A stretch of 7,548 bases of DNA from Cyclobacteriaceae bacterium (GTDB lineage Bacteria > Bacteroidota > Bacteroidia > Cytophagales > Cyclobacteriaceae): assembly GCA_019751475.1 (NCBI GenBank), contig JAIENH010000571.1:1-7548 (forward strand), written 5' to 3'. Every line of letters begins with the position of its first letter. Position 1 is the first letter of the stretch. The position numbers and the translations under genes were made by a program. The notes under the pieces are model-generated. The model searched no databases and was not told the DNA's origin. It was given only the letters and a program-made list of their open reading frames with translations. Positions 5,813 to 7,548 of the stretch are shown here, in pieces.

Positions 5813-5848
5813 CAAGACGTAAGACACTGTCTTACTACTTATGTCTTG
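5813..5848. repeat. Nested inverted repeat after the SDR gene, with competing hairpins
   Basis: CAAGACGTAAG (5813-5823) pairs with CTTATGTCTTG (5838-5848) as an 11-bp stem with one G-T wobble and a 14-nt loop. The inner part forms an alternative perfect palindrome, GTAAGACA-C-TGTCTTAC (5819-5835). The two structures share bases and exclude each other. A further GTCTTAC copy lies at 5787-5793 inside the end of the SDR gene. There is no T-tract, so a classic terminator is not supported. It may be a dispersed palindromic repeat or an mRNA 3'-end structure. Confidence 0.55.
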
Positions 5849-5880
5849 TGCCTTGAGTCGAACCATACAAATAATTACGC

Positions 5881-6330
5881 GTGAAAAATATTAACGAATC
5901 ATCAGCTTACGAGGAGATTGTTAATCGAGTGAAGTTGCTCTCAACGGCTAATATCCGCCAATGGGGTAAGATGGATTTGCAGCAAATGTTCGTGCATTGC
6001 ACGTCACAGCTGAAAATGGCATTGGGTGAAATCACGACTACTTCACAAGGTTCGTTTATGATGCGCACGACTTTAGGCAAGTGGATTGCTTTCTCCAACA
6101 TTCCCTGGCCGAAGGGCACAAATACACCCAATGAGATGAATGTGAACAAGAATAGTTTCAAAATCGCTGATATTGAGAATGAGAAGAAGGAATTGTTGGC
6201 CTACTTAGCACACGCAAAATCTACTCCTCAACTCATGCCGCATCCGTTCTTTGGTTCGCTTACGCAGAAAGAATGGGGCAGATTAATTTACAAACACATT
6301 GACCATCATTTGAAACAGTTTTCGCAATGA
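5881..6330 (+). CDS. DUF1569 domain protein (DinB-like fold)
   Basis: This 149-residue protein matches the DUF1569 pattern: an N-terminal helix ending in GKMDLQQMFVHCTSQLKMAL (30-47), a central loop with KGTNTPNEMN, the HPFFGSLTQKEWGRL segment (121-135) and the ending IYKHIDHHLKQFSQ (137-149). DUF1569 belongs to the DinB/YfiT-like four-helix metal-binding group. His39, His139 and His143 are the likely metal-triad positions, and the actual reaction is unknown. The start is GTG 5881: a stop codon (TAA 5872-5874) lies upstream in the same frame, and the next in-frame ATG (5971) would remove the first helix. No clear promoter was found. It could be transcribed together with the SDR across the 78-bp gap, which contains the inverted repeat at 5813-5848. 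Confidence 0.82.
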   Translation: MKNINESSAYEEIVNRVKLLSTANIRQWGKMDLQQMFVHCTSQLKMALGEITTTSQGSFMMRTTLGKWIAFSNIPWPKGTNTPNEMNVNKNSFKIADIENEKKELLAYLAHAKSTPQLMPHPFFGSLTQKEWGRLIYKHIDHHLKQFSQ

Positions 6331-6341
6331 ATCAAAATAAT

Positions 6342-6356
6342 TACCAAATTTTGGTA
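6342..6356. promoter_or_regulatory. Candidate ParD operator
   Basis: TACCAAA-T-TTTGGTA is a perfect 7-bp-arm palindrome 22 bp before the parD ATG. Its last two bases are the first two of the -7 element TACTTTTG (6355-6362). ParD-type antitoxins bind such repeats to repress their own operon, so autoregulation by promoter occlusion is the natural reading. Confidence 0.6.
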
Positions 6357-6362
6357 CTTTTG
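6355..6362 (+). promoter_or_regulatory. -7 promoter element (TACTTTTG) of the parDE operon
   Basis: TACTTTTG matches TAnnTTTG exactly and lies 16 bp before ATG 6379, giving a predicted leader of about 10 nt. A -33 TTTG is not evident at 19-20 bp upstream. The element overlaps the operator palindrome by two bases. Confidence 0.55.
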
Positions 6363-6378
6363 TAAAAATCTTGAAACC

Positions 6379-6630
6379 ATGGGACGAAATACTTCAATCT
6401 CGCTGGGCGATCATTTTGAAAATTTTGTGGACGACAAAGTATCTACCGGCAGGTTTAAAAATGCTAGCGAGGTGATACGAGCCGGGCTTCGTCTATTGGA
6501 AGACGAAGAAGCTAAAGTGGTCGCACTGCGAAAAGCCATTCAAGAAGGTTTCGAAAGCGGAATGGTCAAGAACTTTAGTCCTAAGAAGCATCTGGAAAAG
6601 TTGAAATCTGCAAAGAGAAAAAATGGCTAA
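6379..6630 (+). CDS. parD: ParD-family antitoxin
   Basis: This 83-residue protein opens MGRNTSISLGDHFENFVDDKVSTGRFKNASEVIRAGLRLLEDEE, the ribbon-helix-helix DNA-binding domain characteristic of ParD. The beta strand is at about 4-9 and the two helices at about 11-22 and 28-42, with the usual GR(F/Y).NASEV.RAGLRLLE signature. The C-terminal half (ALRKAIQEGFESGMVKNFSPKKHLEKL) is the flexible part that wraps and neutralises the ParE toxin in known complexes. The gene has its own promoter and a palindrome overlapping it, so it is expected to repress its own operon with ParE as co-repressor. Its last eight bases overlap the toxin gene (ATGGCTAA), which couples their translation. The length and motifs are normal, so the antitoxin looks intact. 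Confidence 0.92.
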   Translation: MGRNTSISLGDHFENFVDDKVSTGRFKNASEVIRAGLRLLEDEEAKVVALRKAIQEGFESGMVKNFSPKKHLEKLKSAKRKNG

Positions 6631-6922
6631 GTATTTTCTTTCTAATAAAGCAGTAGAAGACCTTTCCAAAATTTGGGAATATACGTACGAAGCCTGGTCG
6701 GAACGGCAGGCAGAAAAGTATTACTACATGCTTTTAGACACTTGCCAAGATTTAGCAGATGAAAGCATTTCCGGAAAATCGTATTCAGAAATTGGTGCTG
6801 ATATTTTAGGATGTAAAGCCGGGAGACACATTATATTTTACAGGAAAGCAAAGAAGGCGGGAATTGAAGTAGCAAGAATTCTGCATGAACGAATGGATTT
6901 GAAAAACCGAATCCAGGAGTAA
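6623..6922 (+). CDS. parE: ParE-family toxin
   Basis: This 99-residue protein is of the RelE/ParE superfamily. Family features in order are the start YFLSNKAVEDLSKIWEYTYEAW (4-25), the RQAEKYYYMLLDTCQDLAD helix pair (28-46), GCKAGRHIIFYRKAKKAG (63-80) and IEVARILHERMDLKNRI (81-97). These match the ParE pattern of L..A..DL..I..Y, then G.R, H.I.YR and RILH..MD. ParE toxins described so far poison DNA gyrase, which is assumed here from the family only. The ATG overlaps the parD stop, as expected for a toxin translated after its antitoxin. No frameshift or loss of conserved residues is visible, so the pair is probably functional. No mobile element flanks it, and it could stabilise this chromosomal segment or have been acquired alone. 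Confidence 0.92.
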   Translation: MAKYFLSNKAVEDLSKIWEYTYEAWSERQAEKYYYMLLDTCQDLADESISGKSYSEIGADILGCKAGRHIIFYRKAKKAGIEVARILHERMDLKNRIQE

Positions 6923-6976
6923 GGACACCTCGTCAGCCAATATTGAATTTTGAATCTCGAATTTTAGATTATCATT

Positions 6977-7462
6977 ATGGACTTCATCAAAACCTACTTC
7001 ACAGCCGAGAAAAACGAGAGTTTGCTCTTCATGTTGATGGGCGTGGCTGCCATTGCCTTCTCGGCTTACGCTCTAGTGAAATGGAGCGAGCCCTTTTACA
7101 AAGGTCTGGCCATTCCGCTCGTCCTTGTCGGCATCATTCAAATTGTGGTAGGTGGCAGCGTGTACTTTCGTACTGACAAGCAAATTGCTGACCTCGAAAA
7201 ACTGTATCAAACCAGCATTACCGATTTCAAAACACAAGAAACTCCGCGCATGGACATGGTGATGAAGAATTTTAGTTTGTACAAAAAAATTGAAATCGCG
7301 TTTGTGCTCATTGGCATTATGTTGATTGTGTTTGCGCCTTCGCGTGAATTTTGGCTGGGTGTTGGTGTTGGCATGTTGTTACAAGGTGCCGTCATGCTCA
7401 CGCTCGACATTTTTGCTGAAAGGCGGGGAACTGTTTATAGTGAGGCTATTCAGAAATTATAG
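6977..7462 (+). CDS. Four-helix membrane protein of unknown function
   Basis: I do not recognise a named family. The 161-residue protein has two hydrophobic hairpins: helices at about 15-35 and 43-63, then a polar, charged loop (64-104, FRTDKQIADLEKLYQTSITDFKTQ...), then helices at about 105-121 and 124-145 and a short charged tail. The loop has an amphipathic, possibly coiled-coil stretch. Glycine-rich LVGIIQIVVGG and LGVGVGMLLQGAVM segments suggest tight helix packing. It has no obvious catalytic residues or transporter motifs. It starts at ATG 6977, 54 bp after parE, and ends in TAG 20 bp or so before a strong terminator, so it may be the last gene of a parDE read-through transcript or have its own promoter. 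A GAATTTT direct repeat lies just upstream. Confidence 0.75.
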   Translation: MDFIKTYFTAEKNESLLFMLMGVAAIAFSAYALVKWSEPFYKGLAIPLVLVGIIQIVVGGSVYFRTDKQIADLEKLYQTSITDFKTQETPRMDMVMKNFSLYKKIEIAFVLIGIMLIVFAPSREFWLGVGVGMLLQGAVMLTLDIFAERRGTVYSEAIQKL

Positions 7463-7495
7463 AAATCATTACACTGTTGTCCGACTAAAGTAGTA

Positions 7496-7521
7496 AAAGG
7501 GTGGTTTTAAGGCCACCCTTT
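7496..7521 (+). terminator. Rho-independent terminator after the 6977-7462 gene
   Basis: AAAGGGTGG (7496-7504) pairs perfectly with CCACCCTTT (7513-7521) as a 9-bp stem with an 8-nt loop. T-rich sequence (the stem's TTT, then ATTATG and TTTTTG) follows. A-rich sequence before the stem means it could also work in the opposite direction for a gene beyond the window. Confidence 0.85.
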
Positions 7522-7548
7522 ATTATGTCATTTTTGTAGTGCAAACAA

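Noticed and set aside
6935..6970. GAATTTT direct repeats before the membrane protein gene, with a GAATTTTG resembling a -7 element
   Set aside because: The first base of the promoter element is wrong, no -33 TTTG is properly placed, and two 7-mers in A/T-rich DNA are weak evidence.

Overview
The window looks like chromosomal DNA from a Bacteroidota bacterium, most plausibly of the Cytophagales/Chitinophagales side (inference). The clues are promoters of the TAnnTTTG type, A/T-rich leaders without a clear Shine-Dalgarno site, and family content typical of the phylum (DUF4386, DUF1569, a secreted BD-FAE-like esterase, an MBOAT paired with an SGNH protein). No IS element, integrase, tRNA, rRNA or CRISPR array is visible. 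The layout is that of an ordinary accessory or housekeeping stretch made of small independent transcription units.

Region by region. At 1-1276 (+) the C-terminal end of an MBOAT O-acyltransferase is followed after one base by a membrane-anchored SGNH/DltD-like protein. The two form a pair of the kind that O-acylates cell-surface or exported polysaccharide. At 1311-2456 (-) lie a six-helix DUF4386 membrane protein and, upstream of it, a small unrecognised beta-rich protein. Both have the same promoter layout (TTTG, 19-20 bp, TACCTTG), and a hairpin between them probably terminates the upstream unit. The stretch 2457-2768 is non-coding and contains a perfect 14-bp palindrome. At 2769-4141 (+) a secreted alpha/beta hydrolase is followed by a VOC (PhnB-like) gene interrupted by an in-frame amber codon where the family has Trp.

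At 4337-5802 (+) a TetR-family regulator is followed by a short-chain dehydrogenase. Near-identical 14-bp palindromes (TGAATA-AA-TATTCA and TGAAT-AAAA-ATTCA) stand upstream of each gene, which suggests an autoregulated TetR-SDR module. The tetR transcript may be leaderless. At 5813-5848 a strong nested inverted repeat lies between the SDR and a GTG-started DUF1569 (DinB-like) gene. At 6342-6922 (+) a ParD/ParE toxin-antitoxin operon has an 8-bp gene overlap and a perfect operator palindrome overlapping its promoter -7 box. At 6977-7462 (+) a four-helix membrane protein of unknown function ends at a strong intrinsic terminator (7496-7521).

I do not see a large undescribed system. The most rewarding observations are the amber-interrupted VOC gene, the paired TetR operators, the ParD operator/promoter overlap, the duplicated promoter layout on the minus strand and the competing hairpins at 5813-5848.
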